Source: Fictibacillus terranigra
Lineage (GTDB): Bacteria > Bacillota > Bacilli > Bacillales > Fictibacillaceae
Assembly (NCBI RefSeq): GCF_030412265.1
Contig: NZ_JAUHLN010000002.1
Coordinates: forward strand, 62,001-126,000
Direction: 5' to 3'
DNA: 64,000 nucleotides
Shown here one piece after another: positions 1 to 8,383 of the stretch; within the stretch, counting starts at the first letter, position 1; each line of letters starts with the position of its first letter. Both the position numbers and the translations under genes were made by a program. A model generated the notes under the pieces. That model saw only the letters and a list, made by a program, of their open reading frames with translations, was not told the origin of the DNA and ran no database searches.

Positions 1-16
1 GAGATGTGTGAAATAA

Positions 17-1042
17 ATGAACCCAACCATTCGAGATGTAGCTAAATTAGCAAACACGTCAAAAAGTACAGTTTCCCGTTTTTTGAATGGCCAGAAAATA
101 AAAAAAGAAACAGAAGAGGCGCTGAAGCAAGCGATCAAAGATTTAAACTATCATCGGAATGAAAATGCTCGAAGGTTAGTCATGAATAAAACGCAGACGA
201 TAGGCGTAGTTGTTGATAACATTTCGAATGTTTTCTATTCCACAATTTTCGGTGGTATTGAAAAAGTGGCAATGGAAAAAGGCTTTAATTGTGTGTTCTA
301 CAGTTCCACTTCCAATTTTTATACTGAAGGTTCGTTCCTTGACCTTTTTTATGAAGGACAGGTTGATGGGATTATTCTTGTTAGCTTCAGCAAAAGAATG
401 GAAGCCGATCTGAAAAGAATAGCCGAAGTGAATTACCCAATTGTACTGGTCGGTGATTCTGGAAATACAGCAGGTATATGTTCGGTTGATGTCGATAATT
501 TTTTTGGTATATCAGAAACCGTTAAGTATTTACATAGAATTGGCCATGAAAACATTGCGTATATTTCCGGACCGGAAAATGCATCAGCAACAGGTTACAG
601 ACTAAATGGATATCTGCAAACGATGAGGGAATTAGGTCTAGAAATTAGGGGCGATTTACTCGTTCATTCTGATTGGTCGAATCATGGCGGATATAATGCG
701 ATGAACCAATTGCTAAACGTCAGTGACTTCACAGCTGTGATTGCTTCCAATGATGAAACTGCAATTGGGGCATTAAGGGCGATTCATGAGCGTGGTTATG
801 ATGTACCGAATCATCTGTCTATTACAGGTTTTGATGATATTGCACTAGCTAGTTGGGTTTATCCATCATTAACGACGGTGAAACAACCCTTTATGGAAAT
901 GGGAGAAAAAGCAGCAGGAGAATTATTTGCAAGGTTAGAGAGTGGGAATGAAAGTTCAAATTTCCTGAAACGGCATCTGCTAAAACCTAAACTCGTCATC
1001 CGGGATTCATGCAGAAAAAGGAGCCGTTCCCAAACGCAATAA
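17..1042 (+). CDS. LacI-family transcriptional regulator
   Basis: A 341-residue LacI/GalR protein. The N-terminal helix-turn-helix and hinge (about residues 4-58, beginning IRDVAKLANTSKSTVSRFLN) are followed by a periplasmic-binding-protein-like sensor domain (about 60-330) that ends with the usual TGFDDIALASWVYPSLTTV stretch. It probably binds a sugar or sugar phosphate and controls the importer and catabolic genes downstream on the same strand; that assignment rests on position only. A near-palindromic LacI/CcpA-like site lies between it and the first permease gene. Only 16 bases precede the ATG in the window, so its own promoter cannot be judged. Family confident, effector unknown. Confidence 0.93.
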   Translation: MNPTIRDVAKLANTSKSTVSRFLNGQKIKKETEEALKQAIKDLNYHRNENARRLVMNKTQTIGVVVDNISNVFYSTIFGGIEKVAMEKGFNCVFYSSTSNFYTEGSFLDLFYEGQVDGIILVSFSKRMEADLKRIAEVNYPIVLVGDSGNTAGICSVDVDNFFGISETVKYLHRIGHENIAYISGPENASATGYRLNGYLQTMRELGLEIRGDLLVHSDWSNHGGYNAMNQLLNVSDFTAVIASNDETAIGALRAIHERGYDVPNHLSITGFDDIALASWVYPSLTTVKQPFMEMGEKAAGELFARLESGNESSNFLKRHLLKPKLVIRDSCRKRSRSQTQ

Positions 1043-1072
1043 GACGTAAAGAAATGACAATAATTTAGTGAT

Positions 1073-1088
1073 TTGTAATCGCTTACGT
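1073..1088. promoter_or_regulatory. LacI- or CcpA-type operator (cre-like)
   Basis: TTGTAATCGCTTACGT contains the near palindrome GTAATCGCTTAC with a central CG, as LacI-family operators and cre sites do. It fits the cre consensus WTGNAANCGNWNNCW except at the last base. It sits between the LacI gene and the first permease gene, so it could serve the local regulator, CcpA, or both. Confidence 0.5.
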
Positions 1089-1132
1089 ATTTTAGAGTTT
1101 TGAAAATAAAAACTGTAAAAGGCTGTGACAAT

Positions 1133-2014
1133 ATGAGGAACGCTATTAATAAATCACGCTATGGCTATTATTTCGTTGCCCCGTTTTTCATCACCTTTCT
1201 TATCTTTGGTCTCGCACCGATCATCTATTCACTTTACTTAAGCTTCACCAATTGGGATGGCTTTACTGACCCTGTAAATATTGGATTTGCCAATTATGAA
1301 CGTCTCATTCACGATTCATTTTTTTTCAAATCGATCTTCAATACATTCATTATCTGGATACTTTCAGTTATCCCTCAAGTCTCTCTTGCACTGGCTTTAG
1401 CCATTATCCTGAATGAGCGATTTATACGTGGCAAACACTTTTTTAGAGCAGTCTTCTATTTCCCGCATATTGTAACGCCGGTGACTTTAGGGGTGTTATT
1501 CTTTTTAATCTTTGATTGGCAGACCGGGAGTGTTAATAAAGTATTAATGGAATTGGGAATTATCCATGCTCCCGTAAACTGGTTTAACAGTCCCTGGCTT
1601 TCAAGAATTATTGTCGCCATGGTTACCATGTGGCAGTACTTTGGTTTAAACATGCTCATCTTTATTGCAGGCCTTCAAGCCATCCCAAATGAATTATATG
1701 AAGCGGCTGAAATCGATGGTGCTTCCCGATGGAAAATCATCACCAAAATTACGCTTCCATTATTGAAGCCGGTATTAATGTTCACGTTTATTACTTCGAT
1801 TATCGGAGGTCTGCAATTATTTGATGGACCACTAATGATCGGAAATGGTCCCGATAATTCAACCACCACAATGGTTATGTATCTCTATCAAACCGCATTT
1901 AAGAACTTTAACTATGGATATGGTGCGGCTGTCGCCTATGCGATATTTTTCATCATCTTGATTTTCTCCTTGATCTCTATAAAATTTTCAAAACTGAACA
2001 AAGTTGAACAATAA
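1133..2014 (+). CDS. ABC sugar transporter permease (MalF/UgpA type)
   Basis: Inner-membrane subunit of a carbohydrate ABC importer, 293 residues from ATG 1133. An upstream in-frame TTG at 1100 exists, but the AAAAGG about ten bases before 1133 and the family's typical N-terminus (a short basic tail, then YYFVAPFFITFLIFGLAPII) favour 1133. About six hydrophobic segments are visible. The cytoplasmic EAA loop, EAAEIDGASRWKIITKITLP, lies near residues 195-215 and is the docking site for the ATPase. No ATPase gene is in the window, so a shared MsmX-like ATPase elsewhere is likely (inference). It pairs with the next gene and the binding protein at 3013. Confidence 0.93.
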   Translation: MRNAINKSRYGYYFVAPFFITFLIFGLAPIIYSLYLSFTNWDGFTDPVNIGFANYERLIHDSFFFKSIFNTFIIWILSVIPQVSLALALAIILNERFIRGKHFFRAVFYFPHIVTPVTLGVLFFLIFDWQTGSVNKVLMELGIIHAPVNWFNSPWLSRIIVAMVTMWQYFGLNMLIFIAGLQAIPNELYEAAEIDGASRWKIITKITLPLLKPVLMFTFITSIIGGLQLFDGPLMIGNGPDNSTTTMVMYLYQTAFKNFNYGYGAAVAYAIFFIILIFSLISIKFSKLNKVEQ

Positions 2015-2034
2015 TTTTGAAAAGGGGTACTTCT

Positions 2035-2919
2035 ATGGAAATTCAAGGTAACAAGCAATTGACGTTACACATGAATGGAAGACGGAAAATCTTTAAGTTC
2101 AAACCAACGCTCGGCAAAATATTAATCTATTTCATTCTTATCTTGATCGCCGTTATTTGTTTATTACCGTTCTACAGTATGATGATAACATCTACCCATA
2201 CAAATTCCGAGATTTCCAGAAAGCTATTGCTTACACCGGGAACGGAATTTATGAACAACTATGAACGATTAATACACACTGTTCCTATATGGAGAGGTTT
2301 TATTAATAGTTTGTTTATTACGATTACATCTACTGCGTTAAACCTGTATTTCTCTGCCCTTGCAGGATACGGATTTTCTAAGTTCGATTTCAAGGGGAGA
2401 AACATTCTCTTCCTATGTGTCCTCGGCACGATGATGATTCCCAGCCAATTAGGAATCATTGGATTTTTTAAACTGATGAATAGCTTCCATATGCTTAACA
2501 CGTACTGGCCTATCATTCTACCATCGATTTCAAATGCATTTGGTATTTTCTTTATGAAACAAATGGCAGATTCCAGTGTGCCAAAAGAAATTCTTGAAGC
2601 TGGAAGAATCGATGGGTGCAGCGAAGTCGGAATCTTTCATAAATTAGTCCTTCCTATGTTAATGCCTGCAGTCGCAACGCTTGGAATCTTTTCCTTCATT
2701 GGAAAATGGAATGATTTTTTAACCCCGATGATTATCTTGTTTGATAACGATTTGCAACCGCTTCCGGTTATGATTGCGAGCGTCAAATCTCAATTTTCAA
2801 CTGACTTTGGCGCCATGTATGTGGGGATCGTGATTTCTGTCATTCCTATATTAATCTTTTTCTCTATTATCTCGAAAAAGATTATTAGCGGGGTTACCAC
2901 TGGTGCTCTTAAAGGCTGA
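2035..2919 (+). CDS. ABC sugar transporter permease (MalG/UgpE type)
   Basis: Second permease of the importer, 294 residues. ATG 2035 is preceded by AAAAGGGG at eight bases' spacing; an upstream TTG at 2017 would place that Shine-Dalgarno inside the gene. Six membrane spans are apparent, the first being ILIYFILILIAVICLLPFYS. The EAA loop reads EAGRIDGCSEVGIFHKLVLP. It follows the first permease by 20 bases and is clearly co-transcribed. MalG-type subunits form the second half of the translocation pore. Confidence 0.93.
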   Translation: MEIQGNKQLTLHMNGRRKIFKFKPTLGKILIYFILILIAVICLLPFYSMMITSTHTNSEISRKLLLTPGTEFMNNYERLIHTVPIWRGFINSLFITITSTALNLYFSALAGYGFSKFDFKGRNILFLCVLGTMMIPSQLGIIGFFKLMNSFHMLNTYWPIILPSISNAFGIFFMKQMADSSVPKEILEAGRIDGCSEVGIFHKLVLPMLMPAVATLGIFSFIGKWNDFLTPMIILFDNDLQPLPVMIASVKSQFSTDFGAMYVGIVISVIPILIFFSIISKKIISGVTTGALKG

Positions 2920-3012
2920 TGCTTCTAAAGTTAAAATGGGGGGATGCCTAAAACAGCAACGGTATGTGCAAGGGAATTCTGTTTTAATCACATATAAAAA
3001 GGAGTTGTTCTC

Positions 3013-4290
3013 ATGAAAAAGTGGTTGGCTATGATCCTTTCGGTAATTCTCATGGTTGGTGTAATTTCGGGCTGTTCCAGTAATGAATCAACATCAAGTA
3101 ATGCTAACAAAGGAAACAAGGAAGTAGAAGGTAAATTAGTGATCTGGACGTTCTTTGGACAAGTGAAAGACATGGCGAAGGAGTTTGAAAAAAAATACCC
3201 TAAGGCAAAAGTTGAGGTAAAAGTATTTCCTGGAGACCAATATAAAACAAAATTGCTTACTGCCTTACAGTCAGGTCAAAACGTCCCAGATATATTCGAT
3301 CTAGAAAGAGGCTATATTGGTCAATTTGTAAATTCTAATTTTGCAGCCAATCTTTCCGACATGGGCGGAGAAAAATTGGTTAAAGATTATGTGCCTTACG
3401 TTCAAGAATTAGGAAGAGATCAAAAAGGGGATTTAAAAGCGATTTCTGATCATTCCTCGCCTGGCGGTTTCTGGTACATAAAATCAAATGCAAAAAAATG
3501 GCTAGGCACGGATGACCCGGAGAAAATTGGTGAAATGGTGAACTCCTGGGATAAAATTATCGATTTAGGCAAGAAGGTTTCAAAAGAGAGCAACGGTAAA
3601 ACACATCTAATCTCAAGCTATGGCGATGTTTATAATATCGAAGCATATCATATGGACCCATGGGTTAAAGATGGGAAATTGAATATCGACCCTAGATGGA
3701 AAAAAGCATATAAGACTCAAAAAGAAATCTTCAACAACAATGTAGACGCGAAACTTGATTTCTTCTCAGCTGGCTGGGGAAATGCAATCAACGATGGAAG
3801 TGTAGTCTTAACAGCAATGCCGGCTTGGGCTGGGTTTATGGTTGACAATAAAGGTAATAAATCCAATGGGAAATATGGAATCGCTAAGACACCCACAGGT
3901 TTATACATGGGAGGTACGTATCGCGCGATTTATGAAAAATCACCCAATAAAGACCTGGCAAATCAATTCATTAAGTTTATTGCAAGTAAAGAGTGGCAAG
4001 AGCACAACCTGAAAACAACAGGCAACATGCCGGCTTTAGAGACGGTATATAAAGATAACTTAGACAGTTATACATCTCCGTTATTTGGAAATCAAAACAT
4101 CTTAAAACCTTATTATGACTTAGTAAAAGACATTCCAGCTCAAAAAGCAGACAAATACGGTGAAGAAATTCTTTCATTATGGAGAAAAGTCGCCGGCCAA
4201 GGCATCAAGGATAATGCCAATGTCGATAAAGTCATTTCAAAATTTAAGAAGGAAGTTAAAAACGCCTTCCCAGAACTTCAAGTTGATTAA
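3013..4290 (+). CDS. extracellular sugar-binding lipoprotein (SBP family 1)
   Basis: A 425-residue solute-binding protein that would deliver the substrate to the permeases. The N-terminus is a lipoprotein signal peptide with lipobox ISGC (Cys21), followed by a serine/asparagine-rich linker. The mature part starts with EGKLVIWTFFGQVKDMAKEF, as in UgpB/MalE-like binding proteins. AAAAGGAG precedes the ATG. Many aromatic residues (for example GGFWYIKS and AMPAWAGF) suit carbohydrate stacking, but the exact sugar cannot be read from sequence. A terminator-like hairpin follows directly, so this most abundant component can be expressed above the downstream enzymes. Confidence 0.93.
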   Translation: MKKWLAMILSVILMVGVISGCSSNESTSSNANKGNKEVEGKLVIWTFFGQVKDMAKEFEKKYPKAKVEVKVFPGDQYKTKLLTALQSGQNVPDIFDLERGYIGQFVNSNFAANLSDMGGEKLVKDYVPYVQELGRDQKGDLKAISDHSSPGGFWYIKSNAKKWLGTDDPEKIGEMVNSWDKIIDLGKKVSKESNGKTHLISSYGDVYNIEAYHMDPWVKDGKLNIDPRWKKAYKTQKEIFNNNVDAKLDFFSAGWGNAINDGSVVLTAMPAWAGFMVDNKGNKSNGKYGIAKTPTGLYMGGTYRAIYEKSPNKDLANQFIKFIASKEWQEHNLKTTGNMPALETVYKDNLDSYTSPLFGNQNILKPYYDLVKDIPAQKADKYGEEILSLWRKVAGQGIKDNANVDKVISKFKKEVKNAFPELQVD

Positions 4291-4302
4291 CGGATGAAAA
4301 GA

Positions 4303-4340
4303 AAAAATGCGATTGTCTTGAGAACGGTCGCATTTTTCTT
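4303..4340 (+). terminator. intra-operon terminator or attenuator
   Basis: Arms 4303-4316 (AAAAATGCGATTGT) and 4324-4337 (ACGGTCGCATTTTT) pair over 14 positions including two G-T pairs, with a 7-base loop; the U-rich 3' arm ends the hairpin. It lies between the binding-protein gene and the amidohydrolase, with no clear new promoter after it. Partial read-through is therefore likely. Confidence 0.7.
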
Positions 4341-4356
4341 TGGAAGGAGCAGTAGG

Positions 4357-5613
4357 ATGTACGATATTCATGAAGCAATCGATAGGATTCGAATCATAGA
4401 TGGCCACGAGCATTTGGATATGCATGGTATTAGAAAAAAAAATAAAGTGGATTTTTTTGGGCTCCTTCACTATTTGGATTCTGATCTGATAAGTGCCGGG
4501 ATGGAGAGGGAAGTATTGAGTCGATCTTCCCCTATAAGTGATGAAGAAAAGGCGGAACAGTTTGTATCATTCTGGAATAAAACAAAGAACACAACATATG
4601 CGCGTATGTTAAAAATCTCAGTATCCGATTTATATGGAATGGATGATTGGTCCGTTCATGGAATATTGCAGTTGAATGAGAAAGTTAAAGCCGCCACAAA
4701 TGATGATCAATGGTATACGAAAGTGTTAAAAGAAAAATCAGGCATCGATATGGTTTTTACTTTAGTCCAAAACATGAACGTTGATTTTTCACTTTTTCGA
4801 CCCATTATGTTCTTAGACTATTCGTTTAAATTACGGACACGCAAGGATATACAGCCTGTCGAAAAGCAATCAGGCGTTTCCATACATACCTTCCAGCATT
4901 ATTTGGACGCCATTGATGCTATAATAACTAAATTTGCTGAAGGAGGGATGGTTGCAACCAAGCTAGGGCATGCGTACTGGAGAACTCTCAAAACGGCAAA
5001 ACCCACCTTTTTTGAAGCGGAACAATGTTTTAATCGACTTTTATCATCGTTTTTAGAGGAACCTATGTCCCAACCGGAATCGGTCGTCTTGCAAGATTAT
5101 TTAATCCATCATGTTATCCAATGTTCAATAAAGAACGAGCTGCCGATTCAGATTCATACAGGCCATCATGAAACGAGTGTTTCGAGCAGCGGTAATATGA
5201 TTACAAATTCGAAAGTAACCGATTTACTGCCACTTTTAGCGGAGTATCAAGATGCCAACTTTGTCCTTTTACATTGTGGTTTCCCTTATCATCAAGAATA
5301 TTTGTCTATTTTGAAGAATTACTCCAATGCTTATGCAGATTTTACCTGGATTTATATCCTTTCACCAACTATCGCAAAACAGCTGATGCATCAAATGATC
5401 GAAATGGTTCCGCAGAATAAAATCTTTGGTTTTGGCGGGGATTACAACTTTATTGAAGGCACCTATGCTCATCAAAAACTTGCTCGTAAACTAGTAAGTG
5501 ATGTTCTAGTAGAGAAAGTCCAACACCATATGCTTACAGAAAATGAAGCGGTTGAGTTTGCCCAACGAATATTCAGAGATAACTTAATTGATTTCTACAA
5601 ACTAAAGGTGTGA
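4357..5613 (+). CDS. amidohydrolase-superfamily protein
   Basis: A 418-residue metal-dependent hydrolase-type TIM barrel. Start ATG 4357 follows GGAAGGAG; a longer reading from 4294 would run through the terminator hairpin and is rejected. The strand-1 metal motif is DGHEHLDMHG (HxH at residues 17 and 19). Later His-rich strands IQIHTGHHET and VLLHCGFPYHQEY, and an Asp-containing GFGGDYNF near the C-terminus, complete a typical amidohydrolase-2/uronate-isomerase-like metal centre. It overlaps the next gene by a few bases or abuts it. The substrate is not predictable; a lactone or uronate-type sugar derivative is an inference from the sugar context. Confidence 0.8.
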   Translation: MYDIHEAIDRIRIIDGHEHLDMHGIRKKNKVDFFGLLHYLDSDLISAGMEREVLSRSSPISDEEKAEQFVSFWNKTKNTTYARMLKISVSDLYGMDDWSVHGILQLNEKVKAATNDDQWYTKVLKEKSGIDMVFTLVQNMNVDFSLFRPIMFLDYSFKLRTRKDIQPVEKQSGVSIHTFQHYLDAIDAIITKFAEGGMVATKLGHAYWRTLKTAKPTFFEAEQCFNRLLSSFLEEPMSQPESVVLQDYLIHHVIQCSIKNELPIQIHTGHHETSVSSSGNMITNSKVTDLLPLLAEYQDANFVLLHCGFPYHQEYLSILKNYSNAYADFTWIYILSPTIAKQLMHQMIEMVPQNKIFGFGGDYNFIEGTYAHQKLARKLVSDVLVEKVQHHMLTENEAVEFAQRIFRDNLIDFYKLKV

Positions 5614-5618
5614 GGCAT

Positions 5619-7664
5619 TTGAGTACATTTATCAAACCGAAAGAAAAAGATACGAATTCCCACGAAATACAAATTTATTCTTCAGACCGTAAAAGTCGAA
5701 ATGCCTATTTACGATTGACTTCACTACTTCATGTGTACAACGAGAATGGAAGCATAGAGGAAATACCAATCGATGAGTTACTCGAAACAGAGGGTAGTTT
5801 AAGAGCAGCTGGGAGAGGAGATCTATTTTCTGTTCATTCAGAGTGGAATTCGATTCATGATCAGTGTGACTATATTCAGGTTGATTTAGAGGTCAGTTAT
5901 AACCAAGAAGCTTCTGGAGAATTCGGCTTTGAATTTAATTGTGCTCTTATTGGCAACGGGAAGCCGACATGGATGATTCCCGGAGCCTTTTATAAGGAAA
6001 ACCGGTTTGAACATAATGAGCGCAAATATCCTCGTTATGATTTTAATGATGGTAATCATGATGAAATGGTATCAGACCATTGGGCATTTCGTTCTGACAG
6101 GGCAGCGCTTCCTGCCGTGTTCGCATGGAACGACGAGATAAGCGGAGCCTTATGTGTTGAAGAAATGTCGGACGTCGGCTTGACCGGGATCGGTTTTAGG
6201 GGGAACCGCTCACATTCAGAAATATGGGTAAACTTCCCCTACAGAGAAGAGCCTGTAACCTTTGTAGGAGATCCGACCCCGCAGTCTGCAGATATTTCAT
6301 TATATTCGTTTGAAGCAGGTGAAAAGGTTCATTTACAATTAAAAATTTATACTTCATCGCCTGATCTTCATTCTTATAACCCGTTCGTACGGCAAATGTA
6401 CAGGCTTCATCAGCAGGAACATCCTCTAAATCCATGGATGGGACTTGATGAAGCTGCTGAATTAACCGCTGACGGGTTATACCGTTGGCATTATATGCCC
6501 GAGCACCGAATTTTAAGTGAAACCGCTGCATTCGATAGAGAATTAAACAACAATGTGAAAGGGCTAGGCGACCGTCCCCATATGCATGTCGGCTGGGTAA
6601 GCGGCGTCCCATATGCCTACGCCCTGTTAACGTACGGCAGAAAAAAAGGCATACAACCATATGTGGATGCGGCGATTAATGTGCTGGATCATATTGCTTC
6701 CGCCCTTGCTCCAAACGGAACATTTTGGGCTTCCTGGGTTTTAGGCAAGGGCTGGGGGACAGGCTGGAATCCTAAATCCACTTGGCTTCAAGCAAGGACC
6801 ATATCGGAAGCCACCTTGTTTTTAATACGTGCCTTATCTTTCGAGAAAAAAGAAGGGTTCCTTCACCGTAATTGGGAAAAAGCCGTCTTATCGAATTTGA
6901 ATTTTGCTGTCAGCCGCCAACGTTCTGATGGGAATTTGGGATCTTATTACCATTGTGAAACAGGTAACGTTCAAGAATGGGATGGAGCTGGCGGTGTTTT
7001 ATGGACCGCTTCCCTTATAGAGGGAGGTGCGTTTTTTAAAGAGGAAAAAGAGGTGTTTCAGGAAACTGCCATTAAAGCGGGTCACTATTACGAGCGGTTT
7101 GTCTTAGACGAGTACATATACGGAGCACCTGAAGACGTCCATTTGACACCTACTTCAGAAGATGCATATAACGCGGTGGTTTCGTACGTTTTGTTATATG
7201 AGCACGATCAAAATGACAAATGGCTGCAGCTGGCAAAACGGTCGGCAGACTGGTTAATGACATTCCGCTGGACTTATAATATTGCTTTTCCAGAGCACAC
7301 ATTTTTACACCAATACGATTTCCGTTCTCGTGGTGCTGATCAAGCATCACCGTCCAATCAGCACTTGCATAATTATGGACTGTTTTGTGTTCCAGAGATG
7401 CTGAGGTTATGGACCTATACGGGTGATCAATACTACCTGGATCGTACCAGGGACCATATCTCATGCTTTCTTCAATTCATAGCGAGAAAAGATGGAGATT
7501 TTAACGCATATAAAGGAATGGTGACAGAGCGGTATTACAATACGAACTGCTTCCAGCCGAAAGGGATGATGTTGACCCTTTCTCATTCCTGGTGTGTCGG
7601 TCTTATTCTCTATGCCACCCAAGAAGCTTTATCCTATGGTGAGGTTTTAAAGCTGAACGGATAA
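5619..7664 (+). CDS. large putative carbohydrate-active protein, barrel type, unassigned
   Basis: About 681 residues without a signal peptide, so cytoplasmic. TTG 5619 has AAAGGTG upstream; GTG 5610, overlapping the previous stop, is the alternative start. The first ~260 residues look like a beta-sandwich. The remainder is helical with repeated aromatic and acidic motifs typical of (alpha/alpha)6-barrel glycosidases or epimerases, such as MHVGWVSGVPYAYALLTYGR, NVQEWDGAGGVLW and SNQHLHNYGLFCVPEMLRLW. I cannot place it in a named glycoside hydrolase family. Position inside the glycan locus suggests it acts on an imported saccharide. The nearest functional idea is an unsaturated-glycuronyl-hydrolase- or epimerase-like barrel, held weakly. 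Confidence 0.6.
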   Translation: MSTFIKPKEKDTNSHEIQIYSSDRKSRNAYLRLTSLLHVYNENGSIEEIPIDELLETEGSLRAAGRGDLFSVHSEWNSIHDQCDYIQVDLEVSYNQEASGEFGFEFNCALIGNGKPTWMIPGAFYKENRFEHNERKYPRYDFNDGNHDEMVSDHWAFRSDRAALPAVFAWNDEISGALCVEEMSDVGLTGIGFRGNRSHSEIWVNFPYREEPVTFVGDPTPQSADISLYSFEAGEKVHLQLKIYTSSPDLHSYNPFVRQMYRLHQQEHPLNPWMGLDEAAELTADGLYRWHYMPEHRILSETAAFDRELNNNVKGLGDRPHMHVGWVSGVPYAYALLTYGRKKGIQPYVDAAINVLDHIASALAPNGTFWASWVLGKGWGTGWNPKSTWLQARTISEATLFLIRALSFEKKEGFLHRNWEKAVLSNLNFAVSRQRSDGNLGSYYHCETGNVQEWDGAGGVLWTASLIEGGAFFKEEKEVFQETAIKAGHYYERFVLDEYIYGAPEDVHLTPTSEDAYNAVVSYVLLYEHDQNDKWLQLAKRSADWLMTFRWTYNIAFPEHTFLHQYDFRSRGADQASPSNQHLHNYGLFCVPEMLRLWTYTGDQYYLDRTRDHISCFLQFIARKDGDFNAYKGMVTERYYNTNCFQPKGMMLTLSHSWCVGLILYATQEALSYGEVLKLNG

Positions 7665-7701
7665 AAAAGGAAACGGAAGTTTATGAAGGAGGAAACGGAT
7701 A

Positions 7702-8370
7702 GTGAAAAAGAAGCTTGCCATTATTCATACGACACCTGTTACCATTGAGCCGCTAAAAGAATTAGCGTTAAACCTTATCGATGATTGTGAAATTATGAAT
7801 TTTATGGATGACACCATTTTACCTCAATTAATGAATAATGGCGGGGACATTGAAGAGGTTGCCCACCGCTGGGCCAACTACGCGCGAACCGCAGAACAAC
7901 TTGGAGCCGACTGTATCTTAAGTGGATGCTCTTCGGTCGGAGGGCTTGTTCCGATGGTTCAGCCTCAGGTGAATATACCGATTATAAGAATCGATGAAGC
8001 GATGGCCGAGTATGCGGTTCATTCAGCAGAACGAATTGGAGTCGCTGCCACAATGGAAACGACCTTAAAACCGACGATTGACCTGTTAAAACAAAAAGCC
8101 GCCGAAAACCGGAGGACTGTACAGATTGAATCGATTCTCGTAGCTTCTGCCTATGAAAAATTGATGGCAAACGATAAACAAGGACACGATCATGATTTAT
8201 CTGCAGCGTTGCGTAACTTGGTCAAGAAAACAGATCTCGTGGTTCTTGCCCAGGCTTCTATGGCTCGAGTGATCGCTACATTCTCTCCCGAAGAACAAAG
8301 ACCTTTTGTAACAAGCCCGCAGTTAGGTATGGAATGTGTAAAAAAGACATTCCAAACGACTACAAGATAA
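7702..8370 (+). CDS. Asp/Glu racemase-superfamily protein
   Basis: A 222-residue protein from GTG 7702 with AAGGAGG nine bases upstream. It has the two-domain aspartate/glutamate/hydantoin racemase look: N-terminal KKLAIIHTTPVTIEPLKEL, then SGCSSVGGLVP carrying a conserved-position cysteine near residue 75. The second catalytic cysteine expected in racemases is absent; the matching region reads LAQASMARV. One-cysteine members of this superfamily include arylmalonate decarboxylase and some isomerases, so a decarboxylase or isomerase role on a sugar acid is possible (inference). It sits tightly between the barrel protein and an aldolase. Confidence 0.75.
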   Translation: MKKKLAIIHTTPVTIEPLKELALNLIDDCEIMNFMDDTILPQLMNNGGDIEEVAHRWANYARTAEQLGADCILSGCSSVGGLVPMVQPQVNIPIIRIDEAMAEYAVHSAERIGVAATMETTLKPTIDLLKQKAAENRRTVQIESILVASAYEKLMANDKQGHDHDLSAALRNLVKKTDLVVLAQASMARVIATFSPEEQRPFVTSPQLGMECVKKTFQTTTR

Positions 8371-8383
8371 AGGGGATGACAAA

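Noticed and set aside
1100-1132. Longer TTG start for the first permease
   Set aside because: It has no good ribosome site and adds residues unlike the family N-terminus; ATG 1133 fits better.
4294-4356. Longer start for the amidohydrolase
   Set aside because: The extra 21 codons are the transcribed terminator hairpin, and GGAAGGAG lies right before ATG 4357.
6196-6660. 154-codon - strand ORF and other long antisense frames (for example 31590-32318, 25038-25390)
   Set aside because: They lie wholly inside well-supported genes, have no family signature and reflect codon bias of the sense strand.
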